A stretch of 64,000 nucleotides of DNA, from the NCBI RefSeq assembly GCF_006384975.1, contig NZ_CP021645.1, forward strand, positions 1,826,001-1,890,000, given 5' to 3'. Below the pieces are notes generated by a model. That model ran no database searches and was not told the DNA's origin. It saw only the letters and a program-made list of their open reading frames with translations. Origin of the DNA: Pseudomonas oryzihabitans. GTDB taxonomy: Bacteria > Pseudomonadota > Gammaproteobacteria > Pseudomonadales > Pseudomonadaceae. A program made the translations under genes and the position numbers. Shown here in pieces: positions 44,454 to 53,177 of this stretch (within the stretch, counting starts at the first letter, position 1; each line of letters opens with the position of its first letter).

Positions 44454-44469
44454 GAGAGTCCTGCTTGGC

Positions 44470-45297
44470 TTACTTGGCCTTGTAGATGATGCCTGGATTG
44501 CACTGCACCATCTGATAGAGATCCGGTAAACCGTTGAGCGCCTCGGACGCGCCCAGAAAGAGATAACCACCGGGCTTGAGGGTGGCATGGATCCGCGTGA
44601 GGATGTCTTTCTTCACCTCGGCGGAGAAATAGATCAGTACGTTGCGGCAGAACACCATATCGAACTTACCGAGGCTGGCGTAGCTGTCCAGGAGGTTCAG
44701 CGCGCGGAATTCGATCCGGCTGCGGATCGCCGGCTTGACGGCCCAGCGCCCCGGCTGGAGTACGTCGAAATAACGCTGCAGACGCTCTTGGGATAGCCCG
44801 CGACCAATCGCCAGCGAATCGTATTCGCCCGACTTCGCCGCGGTGAGAATGGCACCAGACAGATCGGTCGCCACGATCTGCATGCCGCCCCGCCCTTGTC
44901 CCAGGGCGCTACGCTCGAATTCGTCCATGGTCATGGACAACGAGTAAGGCTCCTGGCCTGACGAACAAGCGGCCGACCATACCCGCAGGCGCTGGCCGAA
45001 GGTGTTCTTGGTCAACTCCGGCAGCAGGCGATTCTTGAGCACCTCGAAGGGATAGGTATCACGAAACCAGAGGGTTTCGTTGGTCGTCATCGCATCGATC
45101 ACCCTCTCCCGCAAACCGCCCCGGGGCTGCGTCTGGATGCGCTGTACCAACTCCGACAAGGTCTTGATCCCCTCGGTCTCCATGAGCTTGTTCAGCCGAC
45201 TGGAGACGAGGTACTGCTTATTGTCACCGAGCAGAATCCCGCTGGACTTCTCGAGGAAATCGCGAAAAAGCACAAAATCCGCGTTGACTGCTGACAC
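44470..45297 (-). CDS. cheR: chemotaxis protein methyltransferase CheR
   Basis: A 275-residue CheR that adds methyl groups from SAM to glutamates of chemoreceptors. I chose the GTG at 45297 (read MSAVNADF) because GGAG lies 6 bases upstream and the start matches the Pseudomonas homologue; the open frame extends to 45339. The N-terminal domain ends near 75 (AMTTNETLWFRD), and the SAM site is RVWSAACSSGQEPYSLSM with the family acidic residue later in VATDLSG. FCRNVLIYF and FLGASEAL follow. It is in operon with cheV and lies 41 bases after it with this start. Confidence 0.94.
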   Translation of the reverse strand: MSAVNADFVLFRDFLEKSSGILLGDNKQYLVSSRLNKLMETEGIKTLSELVQRIQTQPRGGLRERVIDAMTTNETLWFRDTYPFEVLKNRLLPELTKNTFGQRLRVWSAACSSGQEPYSLSMTMDEFERSALGQGRGGMQIVATDLSGAILTAAKSGEYDSLAIGRGLSQERLQRYFDVLQPGRWAVKPAIRSRIEFRALNLLDSYASLGKFDMVFCRNVLIYFSAEVKKDILTRIHATLKPGGYLFLGASEALNGLPDLYQMVQCNPGIIYKAK

Positions 45298-45338
45298 TGC
45301 CGCTCCGCCTTCTGGATACCGAGGTAAAGACGCCTTCA

Positions 45339-46271
45339 CTAGTGACTGTCGACCGCATTGATGCGCTCAACCACTCGGGAGGCGAGATCATCGGGGCGGA
45401 ACTTGGCCAGGAAGTCATCCGCGCCGACCTTCTTGACCATGGCCTGGTTGAAGACGCCAGACAAGGAGGTATGCAGCAGTATATGCACTTTCTGCATCCG
45501 CGGATCATGACGGATTTCCGCCGTGAGGGTATAGCCGTCCATTTCCGGCATCTCGATGTCGGAAATGATCATCAGCAATTCATCTTCCGGACGCTTACCT
45601 TCCCCTACCATGGCCTGCAGATAGTTCAATGCCTGCCGCCCATCATTGAGCGCGATGACCTCCACACCCACGGTCTCCAGGCAGCGGCTCACCTGCTTGC
45701 GCGCCACCGAGGAGTCATCGACGATCAGCACGCGCTTGGTCACGGCCTTGGCCTGTACCACTTCGCTGATCACCCCGGCCGACACGGTCTCGACGGACGG
45801 CGCCACCTCGGAAAGGATCTTCTCGACATCGATGATCTCGACGAGTTGATTGTCGACCCGAGTGACTGCCGTCAGATAATGGTCGCGACCAGTACCTTTG
45901 GGCGGCGGATTGATGCCTTCCCAGTTCATGTTGACGATGCGCTCTACCGACCGCACCAGGAAGCCCTGCACCTTGGTGTTGTACTCGGTGATGATCACGA
46001 AGCAGTTGTTGATGTCATCCAGACCGCGACGGCCCGTGGCCATCGACAGGTCGATGATGGGAAAGGTGCCACCACGAATGCTGGCCACGCCCCGTACCAC
46101 CGGGCTCGACTTCGGCATCACGGTGAGCTTGGGGCACTGGAGTACCTCCTTCACCTTGAACACATTGATGCCATAGAGCTGCGAGCCGTCCAGACGGAAC
46201 AGCAGCAGCTCCAGACGGTTCTGGCCCACCAGTTGGGTACGTTGGTTGACTGCGTCCAATACACCAGCCAT
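45339..46271 (-). CDS. cheV: chemotaxis coupling protein CheV
   Basis: A 310-residue CheW-receiver fusion. Residues about 15-155 form the CheW domain (YGINVFKVKEVLQCP). Residues about 178-305 form a response-regulator domain with D185-D186 and phosphoacceptor D238 in ISDIEMPEMDG. It links chemoreceptors to CheA and adapts the signal. Its start faces flgA across 66 bases. It is the first gene of cheV-cheR. Confidence 0.95.
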   Translation of the reverse strand: MAGVLDAVNQRTQLVGQNRLELLLFRLDGSQLYGINVFKVKEVLQCPKLTVMPKSSPVVRGVASIRGGTFPIIDLSMATGRRGLDDINNCFVIITEYNTKVQGFLVRSVERIVNMNWEGINPPPKGTGRDHYLTAVTRVDNQLVEIIDVEKILSEVAPSVETVSAGVISEVVQAKAVTKRVLIVDDSSVARKQVSRCLETVGVEVIALNDGRQALNYLQAMVGEGKRPEDELLMIISDIEMPEMDGYTLTAEIRHDPRMQKVHILLHTSLSGVFNQAMVKKVGADDFLAKFRPDDLASRVVERINAVDSH

Positions 46272-46309
46272 TTGGTGACTCCTCTCGTTGCCACGAGCCG
46301 GTAAAAACT

Positions 46310-46325
46310 CGGCACACAGCTTGCT
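46310..46325 (+). promoter_or_regulatory. candidate sigma54 promoter of flgA
   Basis: CGGCAC, five bases, TTGCT retains GG and GC at -24/-12. Transcription would start near 46337, almost at the first ATG of flgA (46338). That makes the second ATG at 46368 a serious alternative start. Confidence 0.6.
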
Positions 46326-46337
46326 TAGGTATGAATC

Positions 46338-47096
46338 ATGAAGACCGAAGCGACGTGTTTCCGACCTATGAAAACCTCTTGCCGGTGGGCTGCCAATCTC
46401 GTGTTGATCCTGACGTGCCTGAGCGGAAAGGCCTTTGCGGAAGGCGACTACACCTCATCTGACGAACTTATCGGCGCTGTCGAAAGTTTTCTTGAGGAAC
46501 GCGTACAGGAATATTTGCTGGAAGCGGGTTTCAACGCGCGCCACGAAAACCAGATCAATCCTCTGGATCCGCGCTTGCGCCTCGCCGCCTGCGACAAACC
46601 CCTGACACTTTCGCAACAGGGCACACCTACACCGGTGGGCCGGATCAGCATCAAGGTGCGCTGCGAAGGCAGCAGCCCCTGGACGGTGTTCGTGCCAGTT
46701 CAGGTAAAGCTATACCGTCCCGTGGTGGTCGCCGTCCAGCCGTTATTGCGGGGAACGGTGCTGGACACCCAGAACGTAGCGCTCATGGAGCGGGATGTCG
46801 GGGTCCTTACCCAGGGCTATCTCACCAGTCTGGAACAGGTGGTGGGCGCCCAGCTCAAGCGCCAGGTGGTCAATGAACAGGTACTCACCCCTGCTTTTCT
46901 GGAGCAGGCCGAATTGGTCCGCAAGGGTGAACAGGTGGTCATCAGTGCGCGCAGCGCTTCCTTCAATATCCGTATGCAGGGGCAAGCCTTGGCCGACGGC
47001 GCCAAGGACGAAGAAATCCGCGTACGCAACCTGAGTTCGAACCGGGTGATCCACGCCCGCGTGGTCGATCAGGGGCAGGTGGAGGTGGCGCTTTAG
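46338..47096 (+). CDS. flgA: flagellar P-ring assembly chaperone FlgA
   Basis: A 252-residue periplasmic chaperone. The Sec signal peptide runs to about AFA-EG (residues 34-36) in the long form. A shorter start at 46368 (MKTSCRWAANLVLILTCL) gives a normal signal length and fits the sigma54 site. The mature part has LDPRLRLAACDKPL and the SAF-type C-terminal domain (YRPVVVAVQPLLRGTVL, with GEQVVISARS later). It helps FlgI assemble into the P-ring. Confidence 0.92.
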   Translation: MKTEATCFRPMKTSCRWAANLVLILTCLSGKAFAEGDYTSSDELIGAVESFLEERVQEYLLEAGFNARHENQINPLDPRLRLAACDKPLTLSQQGTPTPVGRISIKVRCEGSSPWTVFVPVQVKLYRPVVVAVQPLLRGTVLDTQNVALMERDVGVLTQGYLTSLEQVVGAQLKRQVVNEQVLTPAFLEQAELVRKGEQVVISARSASFNIRMQGQALADGAKDEEIRVRNLSSNRVIHARVVDQGQVEVAL

Positions 47097-47192
47097 TCGA
47101 AGAGTCAAAAGGAGTACCTTTGAGCGTCCGCATCCAGGAACCTCCGCGCGCCATCCTGTCGAAGGATGTGAACCGTCGCACAGGTCTAGGGC

Positions 47193-47219
47193 TAAAGTTT
47201 CGGTCTATCACGCCGATAA
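47193..47219 (+). promoter_or_regulatory. sigma28 (FliA) promoter of flgMN
   Basis: TAAAGTTT, an 11-base spacer and GCCGATAA: a perfect consensus 40 bases before flgM. It lets FliA raise its own anti-sigma factor once the hook is complete. Confidence 0.93.
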
Positions 47220-47258
47220 GCCGGGTATGCGAACGAGACTACACGAGGATCTCCACTC

Positions 47259-47567
47259 ATGGCTCTAGATATCAATCGCCTGAATTCGTCCTCTTCTTCA
47301 GGCATGGGCGGCACTAAGGCTGCCACGAACAAGGAAGCGGCACCGGCGCAAACCAACGATGCCAAGACGACGTCTCCTAGCGTCTCCGGCGAATCGGTCA
47401 GTCTGAGCGCCGAAGCCAAGCAGCTGAGCTCCCTCACTGCAGGACTGAAGGATTTGCCGGTGGTCGACAGTGACAAGGTCAGCCGCCTGAAACAGGCCAT
47501 CGCCGATGGCTCTTACAAGGTCGACAGCCAGAAGGTGGCCGACAAACTGCTGGCGTTCGAGTCCTGA
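47259..47567 (+). CDS. flgM: anti-sigma28 factor FlgM
   Basis: A 102-residue FlgM. The N-terminus is disordered and Ser/Lys/Thr-rich. The C-terminal FliA-binding half has [21 protein letters not shown] followed by VADKLLAF, interrupted here at the family's conserved points. It holds FliA inactive until exported through the finished hook. The perfect sigma28 promoter upstream closes the feedback loop. Confidence 0.95.
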   Translation: MALDINRLNSSSSSGMGGTKAATNKEAAPAQTNDAKTTSPSVSGESVSLSAEAKQLSSLTAGLKDLPVVDSDKVSRLKQAIADGSYKVDSQKVADKLLAFES

Positions 47568-47628
47568 CGCCCGGTTCCGGCATGGCCTTCCTGACGATCA
47601 CAGCTAACGTTCGAACGGAAACCATGCC

Positions 47629-48096
47629 ATGTCCAATGCCACCCTGCTCGAGATCACCCTTCACGACATCGATTTGAGCGAGCGGTTGCTGGCTTTGATC
47701 GATCAGGAATTCCAGGCCTTGACCGAGCGTCAGCTGGAGGCGTTGGAATCCCTGTTGGGTGACAAGCAGATCCTGCTCAAGCAACTGGATCAGCACGCTC
47801 AACAGCGTACCACCCTGCTCCGCAACCACGGATTGGCGACCGACCTGCAAGGCCTCAGTGCCTACGCAGCTACCCAGGCGAACGGTCCTGATCTGCTGGC
47901 AGCTTCCGCTCGCCTCGTCGAGCTCATGGATAAATGCAAGGTCCATAATGCTCGCAATGGCCAGATCATTCAGGCCAATCGCTTCGTAGTGGGCAAATTG
48001 CTCAACGTCTTACAGGGTACGACCGCGCCTAATCTGTACGACAGCCGCGGCGGCCGAACCCAGGGCGGCTACCAGCGACCGCTCAGCTCGGCCTGA
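47629..48096 (+). CDS. flgN: flagellar export chaperone FlgN
   Basis: A 155-residue, mainly helical chaperone for FlgK and FlgL. The long N-terminal coiled region (LLALIDQEFQALTERQLEAL) and the C-terminal HNARNGQIIQANRFVVGKLL fit the family. It follows flgM by 61 bases and is probably cotranscribed from the sigma28 promoter. Confidence 0.92.
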   Translation: MSNATLLEITLHDIDLSERLLALIDQEFQALTERQLEALESLLGDKQILLKQLDQHAQQRTTLLRNHGLATDLQGLSAYAATQANGPDLLAASARLVELMDKCKVHNARNGQIIQANRFVVGKLLNVLQGTTAPNLYDSRGGRTQGGYQRPLSSA

Positions 48097-48186
48097 CGGC
48101 CACCTTTCCCTCAAAGATCGCGATTAAGCTGCATGGATGGCTGTTAGCCATTATGCTGGCGCACCGCAACTTACAGGAGTGACAAG

Positions 48187-48921
48187 GTGTCAGGATCTTT
48201 CGCCAGCGATAATGCGCCCCAGCCACCCAAGGTGTACCGCTCAGCCGGCGAGATCATAGCGTCTCTGCGCCCGGCGCTGCAGCATCACATCCCGCTGCGG
48301 ATCACCTTCGTGCGTCAGGGCCAGCAGTTTCAAAGCTTCGTCGTAGCAATCGACGAAGCCAAGGGGCTGATCGCACTGGATGAGTTCATTCCCCGTGAAG
48401 CGGAACGTCTACTGGAACAGGGTCAGTCCTTTAAGGTAGACAGCCTACACGAAGGCATCCTGGTCAGTTGGCGGATCGACCATCAGGTCCAATTCAGCGA
48501 ACTCGATGGCCACCGCTGCTACTGGGTCGGCTTGCCCGCGGAACTCACCTATCACCAAAGACGCAACGCCTTCCGCGTCAAGCTCCTACTGAACCGGCCA
48601 GCTACTGCTGAATTGGTTCAGGACACCCAACAGATTCAGCTGCGCGGCCAGTTGATCGACCTGTCGGCGACGGGTTGCAAGTTGCGCTTTCCCGGCAACG
48701 TCACCCACCTGCTGCAACCCGGCCAACTGGTACAGAGCTTCACCGCCGAATTACCCATGGGCGCCATCACCACCGCGGTGAACATCCGCCATGTGACCTG
48801 CCTGGATCGTCTCGAACAGAGCGACGTTGGTGTCAGCTTCCACAATCTCAACGGCGCTACCCAGCGTCAGATAGAGCGCTTCGTGTACCAGTTGCAGCGG
48901 GAAAACCGCCGCTTCGAGTGA
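48187..48921 (+). CDS. flgZ: PilZ-domain c-di-GMP-binding flagellar brake protein (YcgR/FlgZ-like)
   Basis: A 244-residue YcgR-type protein. It starts with GTG at 48187 after CAGGAG. The N-terminal YcgR domain (about 20-120) is followed by PilZ, with RRNAFR (125-130) and DLSATG (158-163), the two c-di-GMP binding motifs. On binding c-di-GMP such proteins slow or bias the flagellar motor. The position after flgMN is standard in Pseudomonas. It ends 14 bases from the convergent MFS gene. Confidence 0.92.
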   Translation: MSGSFASDNAPQPPKVYRSAGEIIASLRPALQHHIPLRITFVRQGQQFQSFVVAIDEAKGLIALDEFIPREAERLLEQGQSFKVDSLHEGILVSWRIDHQVQFSELDGHRCYWVGLPAELTYHQRRNAFRVKLLLNRPATAELVQDTQQIQLRGQLIDLSATGCKLRFPGNVTHLLQPGQLVQSFTAELPMGAITTAVNIRHVTCLDRLEQSDVGVSFHNLNGATQRQIERFVYQLQRENRRFE

Positions 48922-48935
48922 CTGAATAAGCAGGA

Positions 48936-50291
48936 TCATGGCGCTCCCGTTTTCGCGGGCGATTCAGCGGACGCTTCCACCTCCTCGGCCGAAGGCCCTT
49001 CCGCGGCGACGGGTGTCTCGGTCGACGACTCGCTGTGCATCTGCTCCTGGACGACCTGGCTGTCGACCCGGGGATCCAGGGCCGCTGCCAAGGGTGAGCT
49101 GGTGGACCCTTCCGGCATGGGCACATGGTTCAGCGGCGCCTCGTCGACCAGGTGCTTGCCGGTCACCGCATCAGGGCGGATCCGCCAGATGAGCACGCCA
49201 CCGCACAGCACGACGAAGGCATAGAGCATGTTGGGCCCGATCAGATTCATCAGGGCCCCCACCGCCAGCGGACCGATACAGGCTCCCACGCCAAAGGTGA
49301 CCAGCAGCATGGCGCTCAGGGAGACACGGCGCTCTCCTTCGATGTGGTCATTGGAAAGCGCGACCGCCAAAGGATAGAGCACGAACTGCAGCAGACTGAC
49401 GATCAAGCCCAAGGGCAACAGCACCACTGGCGGAACGTGGGGTAGCACGGCCAGCGGCAAGGCGGCGATGGTGAGCGCTATGGCGATCGTGCGGATCAAG
49501 CCACTGCGATCGTGCCGATCCGACAGCCAGCCAATCGGCCATTGGGCGATCAGTCCGGCGAAGATGCAACAGGCCATGAACAGACCGATGCGTTCGGTAG
49601 GCAGCCCCTGGGCGCTGGCATAGAGCGGTGCCAGACCGTAGAAGGAGCCGATCACCAAGCCGGCGACCAGGGTAGTGGTGAGGGACTGCGGAACCCGCTG
49701 GATGAAGAAGGTGGGCTCCAGTGGCGCCGGCTTGAGCGGCGCCGGGTGAATCTTGCCGGTCACCGCCACGGGCACCAGGCACAGGGCGTAGCAGGTGGCG
49801 ACCAGCATCAGCTTGTCGACATCCAGATCGGGTGAAGCCACCAGTACCGTCTGGCCCAGGGCGAGGCCGAGGTAGGAAGCGGTCATGTAGCCAGAGAAGA
49901 CCTTGCCCCGCTCGCCGGGACCGGCCTGCTCGTTGAGCCAGCTCTCCAGGACCATGTACTGGCACATCATGCTCATCCCGATGAGCAGTCGCAGGCCCAG
50001 CCACACGGGCAACCAGGGCAGCAGGCCGATGCCGAGCACGGCCGCGCCGGCGATGCCGGCACAGGCCACATAGGCGCGGATATGGCCTACCCGGGCGATC
50101 AGCCGATGCCCCAGCTTGCCACCGATCACCAGCCCCAGGTAATAGGCGGCGGTCAGGGCACCGACCCAGAACCCCTGGACCTGCTCCGCCGCCAGGCGCA
50201 ACCCCAGATAGGTGCTCAGCAACCCGGTCCCGATCAACATCAACAGCGTCGCGAAATAAAGCCCGCGAAACGCCGACAGCACACGCCCCAT
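48936..50291 (-). CDS. MFS transporter with long acidic C-terminal tail
   Basis: A 451-residue major facilitator protein (YcaD-like) with 12 predicted membrane segments over residues about 1-385. Motif-A-like GGKLGHRLIARVG lies between helices 2 and 3, and QWPIGWLSDRHDR in the second half. The last about 65 residues are Ser/Glu/Pro-rich, acidic and low complexity, which is not typical of the family core. It lies beside flgZ in other pseudomonads too. The substrate is unknown. It is 44 bases after the glycan operon on the same strand, so read-through is possible. Confidence 0.85.
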   Translation of the reverse strand: MGRVLSAFRGLYFATLLMLIGTGLLSTYLGLRLAAEQVQGFWVGALTAAYYLGLVIGGKLGHRLIARVGHIRAYVACAGIAGAAVLGIGLLPWLPVWLGLRLLIGMSMMCQYMVLESWLNEQAGPGERGKVFSGYMTASYLGLALGQTVLVASPDLDVDKLMLVATCYALCLVPVAVTGKIHPAPLKPAPLEPTFFIQRVPQSLTTTLVAGLVIGSFYGLAPLYASAQGLPTERIGLFMACCIFAGLIAQWPIGWLSDRHDRSGLIRTIAIALTIAALPLAVLPHVPPVVLLPLGLIVSLLQFVLYPLAVALSNDHIEGERRVSLSAMLLVTFGVGACIGPLAVGALMNLIGPNMLYAFVVLCGGVLIWRIRPDAVTGKHLVDEAPLNHVPMPEGSTSSPLAAALDPRVDSQVVQEQMHSESSTETPVAAEGPSAEEVEASAESPAKTGAP

Positions 50292-50335
50292 TGCCTACTC
50301 CGTCGTCTCTTGCGCACCAGGCGAGCGCGACGGAC

Positions 50336-51184
50336 TTAGCTTCGTCGTTGCGCTGCCAGCTGGGCGTCCTCGCCCAGGCGTGGATTGTAATGGCCTGCAC
50401 AGGCCTTCATCAGTACCTGTAGCACCGAAAGATTACCTCTTACGCTGCTGATCTTGGTGGGTACCTCGCCCTTCGGATAGCGTCTCACCGTGGGGAGTTC
50501 CACGCAGCGGTAACCCAATTTCGGCACGCGATAGGACAGATAGGCCAGCAACTCGTAGGTAGTGAATTCATCGCGGAACGGCGCGACCCGCGGATCCAGC
50601 AGCATGGCCCGGCTGTAGGCGCGAAAACCCTGGGTGGTATCCGTCCAGTGGAAACCCGAGGCCAGGCTCAGCATGGGCGCATGGATGAAGCGAATGGCGA
50701 AGTCGCGGGACTTGGGCGTGTTCTCCGCCACGCCACCGGCGAGGAAACGCGAGGCCTGGACGAAGTCGTAGCCCTGCTCGATGGCTTCGATGAAGCGCGG
50801 GATGGCGTCCGGATCGTCCTTGTCATTGCCATCGATGGTCACGATCGCGGTGTAGCCCTCATCGAGCACGAAGGCGTAGGCGCAGCGCAGCTGAGCACTG
50901 AGTTTGCCGGGTGCCGTCTTGACCAGCAGCCCGCGAACGCCCAGCTCTTGCAGCCGTTGCGGCTCCAGAGAGCCATCGGTACTGCCGCCGTCGATGATGA
51001 TGACATCGGCGATATCGGCGATCTTCAACGCCGCCATGCGTCGCAGCAGGCTGAGGATACGCTCGCCTTCGTTGATGACTGGAATCACCACGCAATGCGG
51101 GCGGCTGCGGCCGTTCCAGAAGGTCGTCGTGTAGCTGGGTACCTGCCAGAGGGCACGCTCGGCGGTGGGAATTGCAGTAGTCAT
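50336..51184 (-). CDS. glycosyltransferase family 2 (GT-A, soluble)
   Basis: A 282-residue GT2 protein, last gene of the seven-gene glycan operon. The ATG at 51184 has GGAGG 5 bases upstream; the longer frame to 51229 is rejected. Residues about 30-230 form the GT-A fold: VVIPVINEGERI, IIDGGSTDGS, and the metal-binding DGN in TIDGNDKDDPDAI (the usual DXD position). TTYELLAYLSYR and ELPTVRRYPKG follow. No C-terminal membrane helices are seen, unlike the other GT2 of the operon. Relatives act as polyprenyl-phosphate or sugar transferases. Donor and acceptor are unknown. Confidence 0.8.
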   Translation of the reverse strand: MTTAIPTAERALWQVPSYTTTFWNGRSRPHCVVIPVINEGERILSLLRRMAALKIADIADVIIIDGGSTDGSLEPQRLQELGVRGLLVKTAPGKLSAQLRCAYAFVLDEGYTAIVTIDGNDKDDPDAIPRFIEAIEQGYDFVQASRFLAGGVAENTPKSRDFAIRFIHAPMLSLASGFHWTDTTQGFRAYSRAMLLDPRVAPFRDEFTTYELLAYLSYRVPKLGYRCVELPTVRRYPKGEVPTKISSVRGNLSVLQVLMKACAGHYNPRLGEDAQLAAQRRS

Positions 51185-51197
51185 AGATCCTCCAGGG

Positions 51198-51554
51198 TCA
51201 ACCGACACGGGCCGTGATGAGGGCGACACCGGCGATGATCAGGACGATGCCTGCCGCCGTGGTCCAGGGAAAGGCTTCGCGAAAGATCGCTACCGACAGC
51301 AGCGCGACGCTGGCGATGGCCCCGGCCGTCAGTACCGGATGCGCCACGTTCAACGGCAGCTTGGCCAGGGCGGCGGCATAGAGCAGGAACGCCAGACCGT
51401 ACATGAAGAGACCCAGCCAGAACGGCCAGTTGGTCAGGGCAGCCATGGGATCGGCAGGACTGGGAAAACGGCGCGGTGGCAGCATCGCCATCTTCACCAG
51501 TACGCTCGCCGAGGCATTGGAGGCGATGCCCAGGATCAGGATCAGCCATTTCAT
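51198..51554 (-). CDS. small four-helix EamA/SMR-like membrane protein (possible lipid-linked sugar flippase)
   Basis: A 118-residue, very hydrophobic protein with four predicted membrane segments (WLILILGIASNASASVLVKM, FWLGLFMYGLAFLLYAAALA, VLTAGAIASVALLSVAIF, AAGIVLIIAGVALITA). It resembles the SMR/EamA half-size proteins such as ArnE/ArnF, which move undecaprenyl-linked aminoarabinose across the inner membrane. Start overlaps the upstream gene by ATGA. In this glycan operon a flippase role is likely but inferred. Confidence 0.78.
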   Translation of the reverse strand: MKWLILILGIASNASASVLVKMAMLPPRRFPSPADPMAALTNWPFWLGLFMYGLAFLLYAAALAKLPLNVAHPVLTAGAIASVALLSVAIFREAFPWTTAAGIVLIIAGVALITARVG

Positions 51555-52384
51555 GCGGCGGTCTCCGGCAAATCACGATAGGCCCGGATGGCGACCTGTA
51601 CCCCACGCTCCAGCGCGGCCAGGTTGGAGCCCTGCTTGGCCGGCAGCATCTCGATGCTGACGACCTGCTCGGGCAGCCGCCGGGTCAGGGCGAAGGCGAT
51701 CCCCTCATGGTTGGTACCCCCCTCCCCCAAGGTCACCAGGTCCGGCTCGCTGGCATGGACATGGCCGATCAACTCGGCATGCTCTTCGAGCACGCGAGCG
51801 GCATCTTCCTCGTTGATGGTCAGGGCGCCGGTGTCGAGCTGCATGCGGATCGCCGGATGAGCCACCGCTCGCACCACCGCCGCGGTGGAATCGCTGTCGA
51901 TCATGAAATTGGCGCCATAGCGTGGCGGATTGGGCTCCAGGCAGATGAGTACCCCATGGGTAGCGGCGACATCGCCCAGGCGCAGGAAGAACTCGCGGGC
52001 CTGCGCCAGCGCCTGGTCATCGCTCAAACCCGAGCGGTCACGATTGCGCGGCGAGCCGAACACCAGCCGAGTAGCGCCTAGCCCTTCGGCGACCCGGCAG
52101 ACGCCTTCCAGTTGGGCGAGCAACGCCTGCTGGACGTCCCCGTCACCGAAGACATTGAGCCCGGTCGTACCGAACAGCAGTGCCTGCATGCCGGTGATCT
52201 CGATGCCTCGGGCTTGCCACTGTTGGCGTACCGTCTGGATCTCCTGGGTCGTGGCCACCTTGGGATCGGCGAAGTACTTGCCGGGGGCGATATCGATGGC
52301 ATCCACCCGATACTGCTGCAGGATCTCGGCGACCATGGCGTCGTCGGGGACGTCCCAGGCGATATTGGAAATGGCGATGCGCAT
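51551..52384 (-). CDS. sugar phosphate isomerase/epimerase-like TIM-barrel protein
   Basis: A 277-residue xylose-isomerase-like TIM barrel (AP endonuclease 2 superfamily). Likely metal ligands are E150 (CLEPNP), D184 (LDTGAL), H210 (HVHASEPD) and E245 (SIEML). The start at 52384 shares its A with the preceding stop (TGATG), with GGAGGGG upstream. Members isomerise or epimerise sugars or inositols, or dehydrate keto-inositols. In this operon it would make or modify a sugar precursor. The exact reaction is unknown. Confidence 0.8.
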   Translation of the reverse strand: MRIAISNIAWDVPDDAMVAEILQQYRVDAIDIAPGKYFADPKVATTQEIQTVRQQWQARGIEITGMQALLFGTTGLNVFGDGDVQQALLAQLEGVCRVAEGLGATRLVFGSPRNRDRSGLSDDQALAQAREFFLRLGDVAATHGVLICLEPNPPRYGANFMIDSDSTAAVVRAVAHPAIRMQLDTGALTINEEDAARVLEEHAELIGHVHASEPDLVTLGEGGTNHEGIAFALTRRLPEQVVSIEMLPAKQGSNLAALERGVQVAIRAYRDLPETAA

Positions 52385-53172
52385 CACTGCCCCTCCGCCT
52401 TGATCACCGGAGGTTCCGACTGCGCATAGGCGCGCACCGCCAGCAGGGTGTCGCGGGCGCTGTACTGGTAGCCGTCGCGGCCGCCGAAGACTGCCGCGTG
52501 GACACTGCGGAAATCGTAGCGCGCCGGGGTGCCTTCCAGGGTATTGCCGAAGTCCCGGCCGAAGCCCAGGCGGGCGATGTCCGCCACGCTGATGGGTTCG
52601 GCGGTCAGGTGGACGAGCTCCAGGCCGGCCGCCTGGGCGGTCTGGATGTCGTAGCCGAGATTGACCATGGGGTAGAACTGGAAGACGCCGCGGCTTTCCA
52701 CCGCCTGCAGGTTGTTGTCGTTGAGCAGATCGTAGATCACGTTCTTGCGCAGCCCCGGCCCGACCAGGCCGGGCAAGCGAACGATCAGCGCCTTGGCGAA
52801 GTGCTCGCGCACGAACCGCTCCAGACGATAGCGATTGGCGCCGTAGGCATGCAGGCCCTCTTCGTCCACCGCCGTGTTTTCATCCACGCCGATCGGCTGC
52901 TTGAACACATCCACGGTGCTGATCAGCACGAAGGAGTCACACTCGATACGCGAGAGATGGCTGATCAGCCCATCGATCTTCTGGCGATCGGCCGCGGGAT
53001 CGCGGTTGGCGATCCACTTCTGCGCCGGCGCACCCGCGCAGATCACCTGGCCATAGGGCCGATCACCGATCTGCTCGATGTTGGTGGAGCGGAACAGTGC
53101 ACCGAAGGCCTTCTGCTTGAGCAGCGTCGACCCTACGAAGCCGCTGTACCCTATCAATGCGTCGGTCTTCAT
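52384..53172 (-). CDS. NAD-binding epimerase/dehydratase-like protein
   Basis: A 262-residue Rossmann protein of the extended SDR type. GYSGFVG (8-14) is the nucleotide motif and LISTVDVF (83-90) the usual strand with Ser/Thr. At the catalytic site Y110 is followed by R114 instead of the normal YxxxK lysine. That may change or abolish redox catalysis. It is about 50 residues shorter than standard NAD-sugar epimerases. The start at 53172 is preceded by AAGGGG; the longer frame to 53220 overlaps the neighbour. It probably acts on an unusual nucleotide sugar or aldehyde, or only binds. Relation to known epimerases is weak. Confidence 0.72.
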   Translation of the reverse strand: MKTDALIGYSGFVGSTLLKQKAFGALFRSTNIEQIGDRPYGQVICAGAPAQKWIANRDPAADRQKIDGLISHLSRIECDSFVLISTVDVFKQPIGVDENTAVDEEGLHAYGANRYRLERFVREHFAKALIVRLPGLVGPGLRKNVIYDLLNDNNLQAVESRGVFQFYPMVNLGYDIQTAQAAGLELVHLTAEPISVADIARLGFGRDFGNTLEGTPARYDFRSVHAAVFGGRDGYQYSARDTLLAVRAYAQSEPPVIKAEGQ

Positions 53173-53177
53173 GTTGC

